A DNA stretch of 64,000 nt from Pseudomonadota bacterium (GTDB taxonomy: Bacteria > Desulfobacterota > Desulfarculia > Desulfarculales > Desulfarculaceae): assembly GCA_018902755.1 (NCBI GenBank), contig JAHIQI010000030.1, positions 107,736 through 171,735 on the forward strand, in the 5' to 3' direction. Each line of letters starts with the position of its first letter. Within the stretch, counting starts at the first letter, position 1. Under the pieces are notes generated by a model. That model was not told where the DNA came from and searched no databases. It saw nothing but the letters and a program-made list of their open reading frames with translations. The position numbers were made by a program, and so were the translations under genes. Shown here piece by piece: positions 32,696-42,468 of the stretch.

Positions 32696-34537
32696 CTAAC
32701 TCTCCCCTGCTTGTTTCTGGGCAAGAGGCAGGGTGAAGGTGAAGGCAGCTCCCTTGCCGGGTTTGGAGTTCACCCAGATGGTTCCGTGGTGAGCCTTCAC
32801 CAACTCCTTGCAAAGCGCGAGCCCCAGGCCGCTGCCGCCCAGGTGCTCGCCGTCTTCTAGCTTCACGAATTTCTCGAAGATGCGTGCCTGAGCTTCCACC
32901 GCAATGCCGGCTCCGTCGTCCGCCACCCACACGCGCAAAAAATCGGCCGCCCGCTCCGCTCCCACGCGCACATGCCCTCCCGAGTCCGTATAGCGCAGGG
33001 CGTTGCCAATCAGGTTGGTAAGCACCCAGGTTATCTTGTGGGGGTCTGCCCAGACCTCGGGCAACTCCTCGTCCACCTCGCTGGCGAGTTCGATCTCCTT
33101 TTCCATGGCCTGAGGCTCCATAACCGCAACGGCCTTGTCGGCTATCTCGTGAATACTGACGGCCGAAAACGCCATCTCCAGGCGGCCTGATTCCAGACGG
33201 GAGAAATCCAACAGGTCATTGACCAGGGTTTGTAGGCGTTCAGCTTCCTCGGCCGCCGCCTCCAATAGTTGGCTCTCGGTTGTATCAAGCTTTTCCCTGG
33301 CCTTGTCCCTCAGGTTGCCGATGCTCAGGATCATACTGGTGAGGGGAGTGCGCAGTTCGTGTGAAGCGGTCATTACAAAATCGGTCTTCAAGCGGTCCAG
33401 CTCCTTGAGCTTGGTCACATCCTGGAAAAGCACCACCGCTCCCACCAGCCGCCCACTCTCGGTTTGGGCGCGGGTGACCGAAACCTGATAATGCCGAGGC
33501 TTATCATAGAAGGTGGTGCTGATGGTGATGGGCTCCTGCCGGGATTCCTCCCCTTCCGTGGCCTGCCTTATACGCTCGAACAGCTCCTGATCCCTAACCA
33601 GTTCCAAGACGTGCTTGCCGATGGATTGATCTGATTGAACGCCCAGAGCTAATCCCGCCGCCGGGTTGAGCCCCAACACCTTTTGGTCTTTGTCCACCAC
33701 CAGCACGCCATCGGCCACGCTTTGTATAACCGCTTCACTGCGTCTTTTTTCGGCGACCAATTTCCCCACGTTTAGTTCGTGAAACGCTTTGAGCTTGTGG
33801 GCCATCTCCATGAAGTCCCGAGCCAGGCCGCCCAGTTCGTCTCCAGAAGGATGTTCGATGTGGACATCGTAATTGCCGGAGGCGATTTCAGCCGTGGCCG
33901 AGGTCATCTGACGAATCGGCTTTACCAAAAGTGCGGTCAACCACAGGCTGAAAGCCAGTCCCACCAGCACGGCTCCACCGCCTATGGCCGCCGTGGACCA
34001 GACCGCCCGATGGGCCATGAATCCAGCTTTTTCGGAGAATTCGAACATGTTTTTTTCATTGATTTCCCGTAAGCGCTCGCACTTGGCCCGCACCATCTTG
34101 AATACTGGGAGCATGGTCTTCAGGTAAAATGTGACCAGTTGTTGCCGTTCCGTGGGAGGTATGCCCCCCAGGTGGGAGAACGCGGTCAGATATGATGTGT
34201 ATCCCTCCTCAAGCCTTTTCAGAAGGTCGCCTTCGCCGGGAATGGTGATGTTCCCCTTGGCCCTGCCCAGCCATTGCAGGAACTGTGATTCGTGTTCACG
34301 GAACTGGGCGACGCCCTTATCGGTCAGACCCAGGGCAATGAGAAGAACGGCGCTGTCCTGGCGCTCTAACGCCCCGGTCATGCTCTCGGCCGCCAGTATG
34401 CTCAGGTAATTCTCCCGAAGGATTCGATCAGTCGCGGCCCCCAACCGCCACAAATTGCTGACCGCCCAAATGCACACCAACACCACCAGGGCCAAGGCGA
34501 CCCCATTGCCAACCAGGATTTTGCTGCGCAAGGACAT
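32696..34537 (-). CDS. Membrane sensor histidine kinase (HAMP-PAS-HisKA-HATPase)
   Basis: A 613-residue kinase. A first membrane helix (about 8-30) and a second (about 180-205) bound a helical periplasmic sensor domain. HAMP (about 205-257), PAS (about 270-375), HisKA with phospho-His in MTASHELRTPLTSM (about 390) and HATPase with DDGAGIAVEAQARIF and GSGLGLALCKEL follow. It is cotranscribed with the REC-TPR regulator and Trk genes, so envelope or osmotic sensing linked to K+ uptake is plausible. Confidence 0.9.
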   Translation of the reverse strand: MSLRSKILVGNGVALALVVLVCIWAVSNLWRLGAATDRILRENYLSILAAESMTGALERQDSAVLLIALGLTDKGVAQFREHESQFLQWLGRAKGNITIPGEGDLLKRLEEGYTSYLTAFSHLGGIPPTERQQLVTFYLKTMLPVFKMVRAKCERLREINEKNMFEFSEKAGFMAHRAVWSTAAIGGGAVLVGLAFSLWLTALLVKPIRQMTSATAEIASGNYDVHIEHPSGDELGGLARDFMEMAHKLKAFHELNVGKLVAEKRRSEAVIQSVADGVLVVDKDQKVLGLNPAAGLALGVQSDQSIGKHVLELVRDQELFERIRQATEGEESRQEPITISTTFYDKPRHYQVSVTRAQTESGRLVGAVVLFQDVTKLKELDRLKTDFVMTASHELRTPLTSMILSIGNLRDKAREKLDTTESQLLEAAAEEAERLQTLVNDLLDFSRLESGRLEMAFSAVSIHEIADKAVAVMEPQAMEKEIELASEVDEELPEVWADPHKITWVLTNLIGNALRYTDSGGHVRVGAERAADFLRVWVADDGAGIAVEAQARIFEKFVKLEDGEHLGGSGLGLALCKELVKAHHGTIWVNSKPGKGAAFTFTLPLAQKQAGES

Positions 34538-34555
34538 GGGGCACCACTCCTCAAC

Positions 34556-35221
34556 TTATTCCAACTCACCCACCTTCTTGATGTCCTCCTGTCGCCCCAC
34601 CATTATGAGAACGTCGCTGTCTTTGATCAGGAAATCCGCCGGGGGCAACATCACGAAATTGTCCGGCACGATCTCTTTCACAGCGATGACATAAATGTTG
34701 TAGCGAGCCCTCAGATTGAGCTGAGCCAAAGTCTTGCCGATGAAGGGACGAGGCGGGGCGATCTGGAGGAGGCTATACCCCCTCTCCAAAGGCAGGAAGT
34801 CAATCATATTAGGTGTTGATAGGCCTTGGGCGATGCGAATGGCCATTGATTTTTCCGGCTCGATCAGTTCCCGGGCTCCCACCCGCGAGAGTATTTTGCC
34901 GTGATCTTCATTGACCGCCTTGGTTAGGATGTTCTTCACCCCCAGTTCGCTGAGATAGAGGGTGATCAGAATGCTCTTGCCGGTATCAGACCCGGTGCTC
35001 ACCACTGCGGCATCCATCTCTTCGGGGGCAAGGACGGCCAGCTTTTCTTTGTCGGTTGCATCCAGGACAATCGCTTCGGTGCAAAATTCATCCATGCGCT
35101 GCACCCGCTCCTGGTCCCGGTCCAGGGCGATGACCTCGTGTCCCTCTTCAAACAAGGTTTTGGCCACATGGAACCCAAACTTTCCTAAGCCTATGATTAG
35201 GAACCTCTTGCGTCTTGCCAT
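34556..35221 (-). CDS. TrkA/KtrA-family K+ channel regulator (second copy)
   Basis: A 221-residue RCK_N/RCK_C protein: LIIGLGKFGFHVAKTLFEEGH at the nucleotide site, TGSDTGKSILITLYL in the middle, and a TrkA_C domain ending DVLIMVGRQEDIKKV. The GLGKFG start is typical of the KtrA branch. It follows the second TrkH by two bases and is probably its gating subunit. Confidence 0.9.
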   Translation of the reverse strand: MARRKRFLIIGLGKFGFHVAKTLFEEGHEVIALDRDQERVQRMDEFCTEAIVLDATDKEKLAVLAPEEMDAAVVSTGSDTGKSILITLYLSELGVKNILTKAVNEDHGKILSRVGARELIEPEKSMAIRIAQGLSTPNMIDFLPLERGYSLLQIAPPRPFIGKTLAQLNLRARYNIYVIAVKEIVPDNFVMLPPADFLIKDSDVLIMVGRQEDIKKVGELE

Positions 35222-35223
35222 GA

Positions 35224-36600
35224 TTACCCCAGCATAACCCGCTCCTCGGCATAGTGGAAGCCTACCGTCCTGTCACCATTACCCCTGAGGAGCAAGTAGG
35301 TGAAGGCCGGCACGCCCAGCCGCCCGACGAGCATAAGAATTGTTATCAATACCTTGCCGGGTGCGGTGAGGGCGGAAGTTACTCCCATGGAAAGCCCCAC
35401 CGTTCCGAAGGCTGAAACCACCTCGAACAGGTAAGCCAAAAATGGGCGAGGCACCTCTGCCGTGCCCGTCCTCGGCTCTTGCGCAACCAGGACCGCGAAT
35501 AGCATCAAGGCAATCAAAACCACCGCTAAAAGAAACAGGGAGACGGCCTTGGTCACGGTTTCGCGGGGGATGGTTTTCTTGAAAACGTTGACCCGTTCGC
35601 CACCTCGCACGCGTCCCAGGGCGTACAACCCCAGCAAGGCGAGGGTGGTGGTCTTCAATCCACCACCACAGGAGCCTGGCGAGGCTCCGAAAAACATCAA
35701 AAAAACGACAACAGCCAGGGTGGAGGTGCCCAGTGAAGCAATATCCACCGTATTGAAACCGGCGGTGCGGGCGGTGATTGATTGGAACAGGGCGGGCAGC
35801 CAGAAGCCCTGAGAGATAATCGAAGAATTCAAGCGTTCCTGTTCCAAAAAAGCGAAAGCCAGCGCTCCCACCACAATGAGTATTGCCGTGGTGATGAGCA
35901 CAACCTTGGTGTGCACCGAGATCCGCCTGGCTTTGCCTTTCTTCCGCAAGCGCGAGGACAACTCATAGACCACGGGGAAGCCGATTCCACCCAGTACGAT
36001 GAGTGCGCAAATAGTCAGATTTAGCGCAAGCGATCCGCGATAGGAGATGAAGCTGTCGGAAAACAGGGAGAAGCCGGCGTTGCAAAAAGCCGATATGGAA
36101 TGGAAGGCGGCCAGATAAAAGGCCCGCCAGAGGGGGTAATGGTCCTGGAAATGCCAGAAAAGAAGCGCGGTCCCCACCACTTCCGCCAGCGCCGTGAAGA
36201 TAAGCACCGATTTGACCAGGGTGTAGATGTCCCTTCGGGGGGTGTGGGCGAATACGTCCTGCATGGCCAGGCGATGTTTGAACGGCACCCGTTTCCCCAC
36301 AAACAGGAACAAGGAGACGGATATGGTCATGATCCCCAGGCCGCCCAACTGAATCAGGATCAGGATGATTGTCTGGCCCAGGAGGGTGAAATGGCTCCCC
36401 GTGTCCACCACGATCAGGCCGGTGACGCACACCGCGCTGGTGGCCGTGAAAAGGGCGTCGATGATGCCCATTCCGCCTGAAACCGTGCTCGCCGGCAATA
36501 GGAGCAGGCTCGTCCCCAACAAGATCACCAAGCCATAACTGAAAAGCAGCAGCATGGCCGGGCTTGCCTGGCGCAATTTATTAAAATATTTATGATTCAT
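35224..36600 (-). CDS. KtrB/TrkH-type potassium channel subunit (second copy)
   Basis: A 458-residue channel subunit with the pore loops TATSAVCVTGL, STISAFCNAGFSLF-like, ARTAGFNTVD and SAFGTVGLSMGV. The shorter length and RTAGFNT loop place it nearer KtrB than the first copy, which is TrkH-like. The ATG at 36600 overlaps the stop of the upstream gene (ATGA). With the following TrkA-like gene it forms a complete Ktr system. Confidence 0.9.
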   Translation of the reverse strand: MNHKYFNKLRQASPAMLLLFSYGLVILLGTSLLLLPASTVSGGMGIIDALFTATSAVCVTGLIVVDTGSHFTLLGQTIILILIQLGGLGIMTISVSLFLFVGKRVPFKHRLAMQDVFAHTPRRDIYTLVKSVLIFTALAEVVGTALLFWHFQDHYPLWRAFYLAAFHSISAFCNAGFSLFSDSFISYRGSLALNLTICALIVLGGIGFPVVYELSSRLRKKGKARRISVHTKVVLITTAILIVVGALAFAFLEQERLNSSIISQGFWLPALFQSITARTAGFNTVDIASLGTSTLAVVVFLMFFGASPGSCGGGLKTTTLALLGLYALGRVRGGERVNVFKKTIPRETVTKAVSLFLLAVVLIALMLFAVLVAQEPRTGTAEVPRPFLAYLFEVVSAFGTVGLSMGVTSALTAPGKVLITILMLVGRLGVPAFTYLLLRGNGDRTVGFHYAEERVMLG

Positions 36601-37199
36601 GCGCGGCGTCCGGCTCCGGTGTCCGCCGGATGCGGGTCCAGGAAATAGGGGCAATTGTTATGTCGAGCTACCCGGCAAAGGGCGCGTAGGGTTCCTTGCC
36701 CCAGCACCATGCGATTCCGGTAGGCCCCACACACGCACATTCCCCTGCCTCCTTCCACTGGCAGGTAATTCAAATAGGGGCAAATCTCGCGCAGCACCTT
36801 TTCCAGCCGCAGCCATTTTCCATCTACGCTTTCCGGCGACATGAGCAGGATGGGTAGAATCGGTTGACCTGCCGAGAGGAACCAAACCCAGGCCACCTCC
36901 GCCTTGGCCAGACCGGCCAGGACCTCTCGGTGAGGTTCGTGCAATATGCAACCCAGAGTCAAATCCCTGGATACTGGGCTGGCGCGCAACACGGTGCATA
37001 ATTCCAGCAAAGCCTCTTTCTCCAGGCGGGTTGACCATTCCAGGAAAACCACCAATCGGCCGCAATCGCCTCCCATGGCTCGCGCCAAAAAAGAGATAGG
37101 GCTGGTGAAGACCTGAAGCCCCGCGACTCCCCGCCATACGGTTTGGGAATCCCGCCTGTATACGATCACCTTCTTTTTCGTGCCTTCGGCATTAGGCAT
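36597..37199 (-). CDS. Hypothetical protein at the head of the Ktr/Trk operon
   Basis: A 200-residue cytoplasmic protein I do not recognise. The first 140 residues alternate hydrophobic strands and helices (RLVVFLEWSTRLEKEALLEL) in a way that could fit a universal stress-like alpha/beta fold. The end has four cysteines (CVCGAYRN, CRVARHNNCPYF), which may bind metal. It overlaps the KtrB gene (ATGA) and so is coupled to K+ transport. An in-frame GTG two codons upstream of the ATG is an alternative start. Confidence 0.65.
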   Translation of the reverse strand: MPNAEGTKKKVIVYRRDSQTVWRGVAGLQVFTSPISFLARAMGGDCGRLVVFLEWSTRLEKEALLELCTVLRASPVSRDLTLGCILHEPHREVLAGLAKAEVAWVWFLSAGQPILPILLMSPESVDGKWLRLEKVLREICPYLNYLPVEGGRGMCVCGAYRNRMVLGQGTLRALCRVARHNNCPYFLDPHPADTGAGRRA

Positions 37200-37394
37200 A
37201 GACACCCGCCATCAATTGTTTTCATGGGCCTGCGTCTGCCCGCCCGTTTCGGGAACCAAGCACTGCATCAGGCGGGCCAGCCGGGACTAAGTTAATGATT
37301 TCGAATTATTGGGAGATTGTCTCAGGGCGTGGGTGGGTTGGGAATCGCGGTTCCCTGCATGTTGCAAGGAAATCGTCCTGCATTATGCAGGAAA

Positions 37395-38732
37395 TCAATC
37401 CAAGCGGTATTTCTTGCGCTTTCGCCAGAGGGTGGCCGGGTCTATGGCCAGAATCTCGGCAGCCTCCTCCATTGTGCGGGTGTGCTCAATGACCCTTTGA
37501 ATGTGTTCTCGCTCCACCTCCACCAGGCTGCGCAGGACGCCTTCTTGGTCTTTGATATCTACAAAGCCTGTTATGACCGGCGGCAGGTCCTGAGGTCCAA
37601 TCTGTTCATTACGGGAAACTATACAACCGCGTTGCACGGCATTGATTAGCTCCCGCACGTTGCCAGGCCAGGGGTAGGCCGCCAGGGCGGCCAGGGCTTC
37701 CTGGTTGAACCCACTGGGTGTCCGTCCCTGTTCCCTGCCAAACCGTTTCAGGTACAGTTCGGCAAGCACTTCGATATCTCCGGGGCGCTCCCGCAGAGGC
37801 GGCAGGGTGATCTCCACCACGTTCAGGCGGTAGTACAAGTCTTCGCGGAATACTCCCTCCTTTACAGATTCTTCCAGGTTGCGGTTGGTGGCGGCTAAGA
37901 TGCGGGCATCGACTTGCTGTGGTTTGGTGTCCCCCACGGGAGTGAACTCCCGGCTTTGCAGGAAGTGCAGGAGCTTGGCCTGGACTGCACCGGACATCTC
38001 GGTTACCTCATCCAGAAACACAGTCCCGCCATCCGCCTGGGCGAGCTTGCCCGTCTTGCTTTCCACCGCCCCGGTGAAGGCTCCCTTTCTGTGCCCGAAC
38101 AGGTCACTTTCCAGAAGGTTCTCCTGCAGCACGGTGCAGTCGACCCTCACCATCGGGCCTTCCGCCCTGGGGCTCCAGCCGTGGATCAACCCGGCCAGGA
38201 CTCCTTTGCCGGTGCCGCTCTCCCCGGTGAGCAGGATGCTGGCATCGGAGTCGGCCGCTTGGCGGGCCACCTGGAGCAAGGCCCGCACCTTTTTACTCTT
38301 GGTGACGAAGTCGCCTTGACGTTCTATGCCCTTAAGCCGCTCGGTAAGGGATATGACCTCGGATTCCAGTGAATCCACCTTGTGGATCATGTCCAGTAGG
38401 TGTTCGACCTGGGAAGGGGTGAAGGGCTTGGGCAGGTAATCGAATGCGCCCAGCTTCACCGCGCTGACCGCAGTGTCGATGGTGGCGTAGGCGGTTATGA
38501 TGACTACGTAGCTCTTGGCCCCCGTGGCCTTGATTTTTTCCAGAACCTCCAGGCCGGTGATGTCGGGCAGCTTGAGGTCCAGAAAGACCACCTGTGGTTG
38601 ATGCCGCTCGAAAGCCCGCAAGGCGTCGTTGCCGGTGGCGGCGGTGATCACCTCCCAGCCCAGGTCTTCCAGGTGAACCTTCAGCGTGGTGAGAATATTC
38701 TTGTCATCATCAACTATCAGCACCCTACGCAT
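37395..38732 (-). CDS. NtrC-family sigma-54 response regulator
   Basis: A 445-residue regulator: REC domain (LIVDDDKN, phospho-Asp in VFLDLKLPD, YLPKPF), AAA+ domain (GESGTGKG, GAFTGA, GTVFLDEVTEM) and a Fis-type HTH at the end (AAEILAIDPATLWRKRKKY). It activates sigma-54 promoters when phosphorylated, most likely by the kinase whose gene it overlaps by eight bases. The ATG at 38732 is chosen because the REC domain starts at once; a TTG at 38750 would add six residues. Its targets are not evident. Confidence 0.92.
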   Translation of the reverse strand: MRRVLIVDDDKNILTTLKVHLEDLGWEVITAATGNDALRAFERHQPQVVFLDLKLPDITGLEVLEKIKATGAKSYVVIITAYATIDTAVSAVKLGAFDYLPKPFTPSQVEHLLDMIHKVDSLESEVISLTERLKGIERQGDFVTKSKKVRALLQVARQAADSDASILLTGESGTGKGVLAGLIHGWSPRAEGPMVRVDCTVLQENLLESDLFGHRKGAFTGAVESKTGKLAQADGGTVFLDEVTEMSGAVQAKLLHFLQSREFTPVGDTKPQQVDARILAATNRNLEESVKEGVFREDLYYRLNVVEITLPPLRERPGDIEVLAELYLKRFGREQGRTPSGFNQEALAALAAYPWPGNVRELINAVQRGCIVSRNEQIGPQDLPPVITGFVDIKDQEGVLRSLVEVEREHIQRVIEHTRTMEEAAEILAIDPATLWRKRKKYRLD

Positions 38733-40251
38733 TGCCGTTTTCCGATCCAATGGGTATCCAGAAGGTGAAAGTGGTGCCCTGAGCGGGCTTGCTACTCACC
38801 GTTATATCACCTCCGTGCTGTTCAATGATCTCCTTCACTATGGCCAGGCCCAGCCCAATGGTACCCATCGCCTCCCGTTCAGAAAATTGGGCGTATCGGT
38901 CAAACACGTGAGGTAGATATTTGGGGTCTATGCCTGTGCCGGTGTCCTGGCAAGTGAAAACTATGCTGTCAACTCGCCGGACAATTTCCAGGCTGATCCT
39001 TCCCCCGGCAGCGGTGTAACGCAAGGCATTGCCCACCAGATTGGTGATCACCCAGGGAAAGCGAAAGGAATCCATGGCAACCTTGGGCAGCCCCTCTTGG
39101 ACGCTAGTGAAAAGTTTGACCCCTTTTTCTTCGGCTTGGAGCGCCAAAGGTTTAAGACATTTGGCGACCAGATCCTCAACATCAATTTTCTCCTTGGGGC
39201 GCGGCCTGGCCATTGCCTCCATACGCGATACATCAACCAACTCGTTGGCCAGGGCGGTCAGGCGGGAGCAGTCTTCCTGTGCGGTGTCCAACAGCGTGAT
39301 GTATTTTTCTGGTAGATCATCTCGTACCTTCTTGGCCAGGATCCCCACGCTCATGGATAGAGAGGTCATTGGTGTCTTGAGCTGATGAGACAGGTCGGCG
39401 ATGAAGCGGCCCTTGGCCTGTTCCGCTGCCCGAACCTTGGCTTTCTCGGCGTTGAGAATCTCTAAGTTGCTCTGATCATATTCCCGGAGCCGCTCGAAAA
39501 GGCGATTGAACTCGGTGGTGAGGAAGCCTATCTCGTCCTTGCTGGTAACCTGAAACAAGGGGTACTCCTGGCCGTCCTTTTTTACCCGCGCCAAGCCCTG
39601 CGCCAAGTCCACAAGGGGTTTGGAGATGCGACGTGAAAGGATCAAGCTGAATCCCAGGACGAAGAAGATGGCCACCACGAGCAAGGAAATGGAGTAGCTT
39701 TTGGCTTTGGCCGCCAGACGACGGGTTTCAAGGTCCGCCCGCTCCATGGCCTGCTCATTGATGACGATGAGTCGGTCAAGATTCCCAGACAATCTGTTCT
39801 GCAGGTCGAATAAGGTTTGAAACTTCCTCTTGGGCCATGAGGTCCCAGTGGACCAGGTCTGCAGGTACAGAGCGAAAAGCTCTTCGTATCTGGGTAGCAG
39901 GTCCGTTATCTTTCCCAGGACTTCTTTTTCACCAACCTCTGTTATGTTGTTCCGGCAAATATCCAGAAGTTTTACCAACTCTTGCGCATCTTGATTGGCG
40001 CCCCAATGGCGTCCTTCTGTTCTCACCAACGATTGAAGCACAAAGCCTTGTCTTACCCGGAGCACCTGACTCATCCGGTAGGCGGCTTCGATGCTTTTAT
40101 AGTTCTTGGCTAGTATGGTTTCGGCAGAACGGCCCAGGGCACTCAGATTGGCATAGTCGAGGTAGATCACCACCATTAGGATGGCCGCAGGTACCACAAT
40201 GCCGTAAAAGAGCTTTGCCCTAATAGAAAACCGAATCGATTGGTGCATCAT
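38725..40251 (-). CDS. Membrane sensor histidine kinase (HAMP-HisKA-HATPase)
   Basis: A 508-residue kinase with membrane helices near 14-34 and 190-212 flanking a helical periplasmic sensor, HAMP (about 212-265), HisKA with phospho-His in ADLSHQLKTPMTSL (about 292) and HATPase with the G boxes CQDTGTGIDPKYLPH and GTIGLGLAIVKEI. It partners the overlapping NtrC-family regulator. An almost perfect 21-bp palindrome lies 53-73 bases upstream of its ATG. Confidence 0.9.
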   Translation of the reverse strand: MMHQSIRFSIRAKLFYGIVVPAAILMVVIYLDYANLSALGRSAETILAKNYKSIEAAYRMSQVLRVRQGFVLQSLVRTEGRHWGANQDAQELVKLLDICRNNITEVGEKEVLGKITDLLPRYEELFALYLQTWSTGTSWPKRKFQTLFDLQNRLSGNLDRLIVINEQAMERADLETRRLAAKAKSYSISLLVVAIFFVLGFSLILSRRISKPLVDLAQGLARVKKDGQEYPLFQVTSKDEIGFLTTEFNRLFERLREYDQSNLEILNAEKAKVRAAEQAKGRFIADLSHQLKTPMTSLSMSVGILAKKVRDDLPEKYITLLDTAQEDCSRLTALANELVDVSRMEAMARPRPKEKIDVEDLVAKCLKPLALQAEEKGVKLFTSVQEGLPKVAMDSFRFPWVITNLVGNALRYTAAGGRISLEIVRRVDSIVFTCQDTGTGIDPKYLPHVFDRYAQFSEREAMGTIGLGLAIVKEIIEQHGGDITVSSKPAQGTTFTFWIPIGSENGNA

Positions 40252-40303
40252 ACTATGCCTGCATTAAATCCCATTGTATTTACGCCTAAGCAACTAAAAA
40301 ACA

Positions 40304-40324
40304 AGTTGTCATATTATGACAACT
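40304..40324. promoter_or_regulatory. 21-bp near-perfect palindrome upstream of a kinase/sigma-54 regulator pair
   Basis: Arms AGTTGTCATA and TATGACAACT face each other around one central base. It lies in the promoter region of the histidine kinase gene (minus strand) and downstream of rubredoxin. The same nine-base half-site AGTTGTCAT recurs at 42357-42365, 55 bases upstream of hcp, which suggests one regulator for both units. Confidence 0.6.
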
Positions 40325-40448
40325 GAGCATTTACAATAGAAGTGATCGCTGCAGTTGCAGTCCGCAAACAATTTGGTTGGTGACCACCTTTAAACATATT
40401 GAGCCCTGGGCCATTGGGTGCATAATGGCTCAGGGACTAATTTCGCCA

Positions 40449-40610
40449 CTATGCTATTTTTTCAAAATCTTCTTTTCCTACCCCGCATATGGGGCACTCC
40501 CAATCATCCGGCAAGTCTTCAAAGGATGTTCCCGGTGGAATCTTCGCCTCCGGATCTCCCTCTTCGGGATCGTAAATATAGTCGCATGGAACGCAACGCC
40601 ACTTGTCCAT
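40449..40610 (-). CDS. Rubredoxin
   Basis: A 53-residue rubredoxin with both iron-binding knuckles: RCVPCDYIYDP (Cys 6 and 9) and WECPICGVGK (Cys 39 and 42), with the acidic GTSFEDLPDDW between. It carries one Fe in an FeS4 site and donates electrons, typically to reductases and peroxide or NO detoxifying enzymes. aaaggatc precedes the ATG, which lies 30 bases after the hcp stop. Rubredoxin is a plausible electron donor in this operon. Confidence 0.95.
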   Translation of the reverse strand: MDKWRCVPCDYIYDPEEGDPEAKIPPGTSFEDLPDDWECPICGVGKEDFEKIA

Positions 40611-40640
40611 CACTGATCCTTTCGAACAACAAGACCTCGG

Positions 40641-42302
40641 TTAGTTGCCGGCCATCATGGCCGCTATATCGCCCTCGACCTCGCCGATGGGCTTCAGGTC
40701 GAATTTTTCCACCAGCACCTTGGCCACATTTGGCGAAAGGAAGCCTGGCAGAGTCGGCCCCAAGCGCATTCCCTTGACTCCGAGGTACAAGAGGGCCAGC
40801 AACACGGCCACGGCTTTTTGCTCATACCAGGCGATATCGTAGGACACCGGCAGGTCGTTGATATCCTCAAGCCCGAAAACCTCTTTGAGCTTCAAGGCGA
40901 TCACGGCCAAGGAATAAGAGTCATTGCACTGGCCGGCGTCCAGCACCCGGGGGATGCCGCCTATGTCGCCCAGGTCAAGCTTGTTGTAGCGATACTTGGC
41001 GCATCCGGCGGTGAGAATGACCGTGTCTTGGGGCAGGTTTTGGGCCACCTCGGTGTAATATTCACGGGATTTATGACGTCCGTCGCAGCCGGCCATCACC
41101 ACAAAGCGTTTGATAGCCCCGGACTTCACCGCGTCAACTACCTTGTCCGCCAGGGCCAGGACTTGATTGTGGGCGAACCCGCCCGCTATGGAGCCCGATT
41201 CGATCTCCGTAGGCGGCAGGCAGATCTTGGCCTTTGCAATCAAGGCCGAAAAATCCTTGGCCCCGCCTTCCGACCGGTCGGGTATTTGGGTGGCGCCCTG
41301 GTAGCCCACCACTCCGGTGGTGAACAGCCGGTCTAGGTAGGTATTGTCCTGCTTGAGCGGCACCAGGCAGTTGGTGGTGAGCAGGATAGGTCCGTTGAAG
41401 GACTCGAACTCCTTGTTCTGATGCCACCAAGAACTTCCAAAGTTGCCCACAAAATGGCTATATTTCTTGAAGGCCGGGTAGTAATTGGCCGGCAGCATTT
41501 CGCCGTGGGTGTAGACATCCACCCCGGTGCCCTCGGTCTGCTTGAGCAACTCCTCCATGTCCTTGAGGTCATGACCTGAAATGAGAATGCCCGGGTTCTG
41601 GCCCACTCCTATATTCACTTCGGTGATCTCGGGATGCCCATAAGTGCTGGTGTTGGCCTAGTCCAAAAGGGCCATGGTGTCCACTGCGGTCTTTCCCGTC
41701 TGCATGACAAGATCGACCATCTCATCCACAGACATGTCCTTGGTCGTGAAGGCCAGGGCCTTTATCATGAAATCGTTGATTTCATCTTTCTCAAAACCCA
41801 GGATGGCAGCATGATCGGCATAAGCCGCGATTCCCTTGAGGCCAATGATTAATAGCTCCCGCAGCGAGCGCACATCCTCGTTTGAGGTGGCCAGGACGCC
41901 AACCTGTTTGGCCTTTTCAGCGAATGACTCCGGCTGGCCGGTCCAGGTGGCGGCATCGGGCAATTGGCCATCAAAATCTCGGTCCTGCTTTTCCTTGTAG
42001 GCGACCAGGAATTGTTCCCTTACTCGCTCGCGTCGGTTAAGACCGTTTTGTATGAGGGACGTAAAGCGGTCGTTATCCCAGTTGGCGTTGGTGATGGTGG
42101 CGAACAAACCCTGGGCGATGAATTCGTCGTTATCCCGATTCGGTTTGCCAAGTTCCTTCAGCTTTTCGCCGTAGACTGAAATGCCCTTAAGCACGAAGAT
42201 CAAAAGGTCTTGCAGGTTGGCGGTTTTTTCCGGCTTGCCGCACACACCCCTTACGGTGCAGCCGGTGTTCTTTGCCGTTTCTTGGCACTGGAAGCAAAAC
42301 AT
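40641..42302 (-). CDS. hcp: Hybrid cluster protein (hydroxylamine/NO reductase) with an in-frame UAG
   Basis: A 553-codon gene, the length of Desulfovibrio Hcp, interrupted only by TAG at 41658-41660 (codon 215), where homologs have an ordinary residue in LLD-x-ANTS. All cluster ligands are intact on both sides: Cys 3, 6, 15 and 21 of the cubane cluster, then His in ISGHD, Glu in GEMLPANYYP, and Cys in TTNCLVPL, AGCDGRHKS, TAGCAKYRYNK and AGQCNDSYS, plus Glu in WYEQKA. The gene could be recently nonsense-mutated, or UAG could be decoded (e.g. pyrrolysine). Hcp reduces NO or hydroxylamine; rubredoxin follows. Confidence 0.88.
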
Positions 42303-42468
42303 GGTTTCCCTCCTTTTTATTGCCGGTTAAGTATTATCTCAAAGTTTAAGACTAAAAGTTGTCATCAATCGTACCCGCAAAACGAAATTACTTCGCTTTT
42401 GGGTCCAGCGGGATAATGAGCCGCAAGCTTCACCTTTATCGGCACATTTCCACTTGTTTATACTCGGA

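Noticed and set aside
40641..41618. The downstream half of hcp as an independent gene starting at a GTG
   Set aside because: It would begin inside a conserved Hcp block, lacks the N-terminal cluster domain and has no ribosome binding site. It is better seen as the same gene across the UAG.
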